In this document: positions 4,834 through 5,568 of the stretch, piece by piece
How positions within the stretch are numbered: position 1 is the stretch's first letter
How the letters are laid out: each line of letters starts with the position of its first letter
Source of the DNA: Xanthobacteraceae bacterium
GTDB lineage: Bacteria > Pseudomonadota > Alphaproteobacteria > Rhizobiales > Xanthobacteraceae
DNA length: 5,568 nucleotides
Reading direction: 5' to 3'
Assembly: GCA_030037185.1 (NCBI GenBank)
Contig: JASHRR010000866.1
Span: 1-5,568 of the forward strand
Position numbers and translations under genes: made by a program
Notes under the pieces: model-generated
Database searches by the model: none
Told to the model about the DNA's origin: nothing
The model's input: only the letters and a program-made list of their open reading frames with translations

Positions 4834-4959
4834 GTGCACGCCTGCAAGTGCCAATACGGTATTTCAGGCACGCCAAGAGACGCCGATGTGCACGCCAAGC
4901 AGATTGCGGCCGCCGTGAAGCGATGTCCGCAGGAGATGACGACCGATGAAGAGGTTTGA
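4834..4959 (+). pseudogene. C-terminal half of the same small toxin-like protein
   Basis: The + frame ending at TGA 4957-4959 reads VHACKCQYGISGTPRDADVH, then AKQIAAAVKRCPQEMTTDEEV. The GTPRDADVHAKQI...RCP part matches the second half of the family described for the - strand half at 4647-4784 (STPRxxxxHARQIRRxxxxC). The frame is open upstream of this point to 4669, but that part has no family character and there is no N-terminal half on this strand. The 3' end overlaps the start of the next gene by 14 bases, as expected for the original two-gene operon, so this half appears to be in its native place and the N-terminal half to have been flipped or displaced. GTG 4834 is only a nominal boundary. 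Confidence 0.55.
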
Positions 4960-5557
4960 ATTCAGCATCATCGCCTCTGGCTTCGATCCGTCGGCGGACG
5001 ATTTCGAATCTCGGTTTTATGACCATGGCTGCGACGATGCGTTGGTTGGTGCATCGAAGGGTCACATCATCATCGATTTCGCACGCGAGGCCCAGTCCAT
5101 CGAAGATGCGATTGCCTCGGCTGTCGAGAATGTGAAAGCGACCGGTGCAATTGTTGAGCGCATCGAGCCAGACTATCTGGTTAACCTGTCCGACATTGCG
5201 GAACGAACCGGTCTCACCCGCGCCGCCGTCAGCCAATATTCGACCGGCGAGAGGGCTGAAGGGTTTCCACCTCCGGTGGCGCGGATCACCACTACGGCAC
5301 CGCTCTACGATTGGCCGGACGTCGCCGTGTGGCTCTACATGCGCCATCGCCTGGAAAAGGACGCTGTTGTCGAGGCTCTGGCTGTCAAGGCATCTAACAT
5401 GATCCTTAGTGCCAGTACCTGCGCCGCTGATTTCGGGCGTGCCTTGAAAGAACGCCTGAAGGCAGAAGAAGAGCGTAAGCGGTTTATTGACCCCACATTT
5501 CGACGCGGCATGGCTGGTGGGTCCAGCCCATGTGCAATCGATTCGACCCCCGCGTAG
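4946..5557 (+). CDS. HicB-like protein with helix-turn-helix domain (antitoxin-like regulator)
   Basis: The 203-residue product starts MKRFEFSIIASGFDPSADDF. Residues about 3-75 (strand, helix, DHGCDDALVGASKGHIIIDF, a helix SIEDAIASAVENVK, then a strand) have the ferredoxin-like look of HicB-type antitoxins. Residues about 78-101 (LVNLSDIAERTGLTRAAVSQ) form a helix-turn-helix, followed by GFPPPVARI and YDWPDVAVWL (about 106-131), a wing-like part typical of this family. The C-terminal 70 residues are helical and charged (KERLKAEEERKR) and are longer than I recall for relatives. AGGAG (4931-4935) lies 10 bases before ATG 4946. The start overlaps the C-terminal half of the small partner gene. 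Known relatives sit next to that partner; an antitoxin and autorepressor role is inferred. Confidence 0.85.
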   Translation: MKRFEFSIIASGFDPSADDFESRFYDHGCDDALVGASKGHIIIDFAREAQSIEDAIASAVENVKATGAIVERIEPDYLVNLSDIAERTGLTRAAVSQYSTGERAEGFPPPVARITTTAPLYDWPDVAVWLYMRHRLEKDAVVEALAVKASNMILSASTCAADFGRALKERLKAEEERKRFIDPTFRRGMAGGSSPCAIDSTPA

Positions 5558-5568
5558 GTTTGCAAGCA

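Noticed and set aside
4868..4899. 10-bp direct repeat GCACGCCAAG
   Set aside because: It lies within the C-terminal half-gene in two different frames, a likely coincidence of GC-rich coding sequence.
4748..5347. 199-codon frame on the - strand
   Set aside because: It is antisense to the HicB-like gene and runs across the regulatory region and the half-genes.
1..5568. CRISPR arrays, rRNA genes or inserted IS elements
   Set aside because: I saw no regularly spaced repeats, rRNA-like sequence or transposase-like frame.

Overview
The window looks like accessory DNA from a GC-rich alphaproteobacterium, probably Hyphomicrobiales (Rhizobiales). The base for this is high GC and GC-rich third codon positions in the clear genes, plus the style of several short proteins. 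It is not a core-genome region: the longest clear gene is an integrase, a partial tRNA gene lies beside it, and several genes are broken by frameshifts or split.

Left part (1-2394): an AT-richer start holds ends of unclear reading frames, a promoter-like site and one weak ORF. Then comes a compact cassette of three genes on the + strand: a small helix-turn-helix protein (630-907), a small basic protein (904-1117) and a tyrosine-recombinase-type integrase (1114-2394). Each gene would overlap the next by an ATGA stop/start, but the first two each carry a frameshift. The DNA shows a translationally coupled integration module whose accessory proteins are decaying or mis-sequenced.

Middle (2395-3708): just past the integrase lies the 3' part of a tRNA-Arg(TCT) gene on the - strand, an attachment-site remnant. 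Its truncated side points right, away from the integrase, which fits a junction between two elements inserted in tandem. Next is a gene-poor stretch with four copies of TTGCAAG in a nested inverted repeat, then a weak + strand ORF. On the - strand a small basic, probably DNA-binding protein (3123-3452) is preceded by four copies of a 17-bp palindrome. Two of these sit exactly in the spacer and at the start point of its best promoter, so autorepression is the simplest reading.

Right part (3709-5568): a two-helix membrane protein (- strand), a decayed + strand gene (4044-4650) and a two-gene module. The last gene (4946-5557) encodes a HicB-like plus helix-turn-helix protein. Its expected small upstream partner is present in two halves on opposite strands: the N-terminal half reads leftward (4784-4647), and the C-terminal half reads rightward and overlaps the start of the large gene. 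This suggests that a short segment inside a toxin-antitoxin-like operon has been inverted. Family assignments come from recalled sequence patterns and were not tested by any search.
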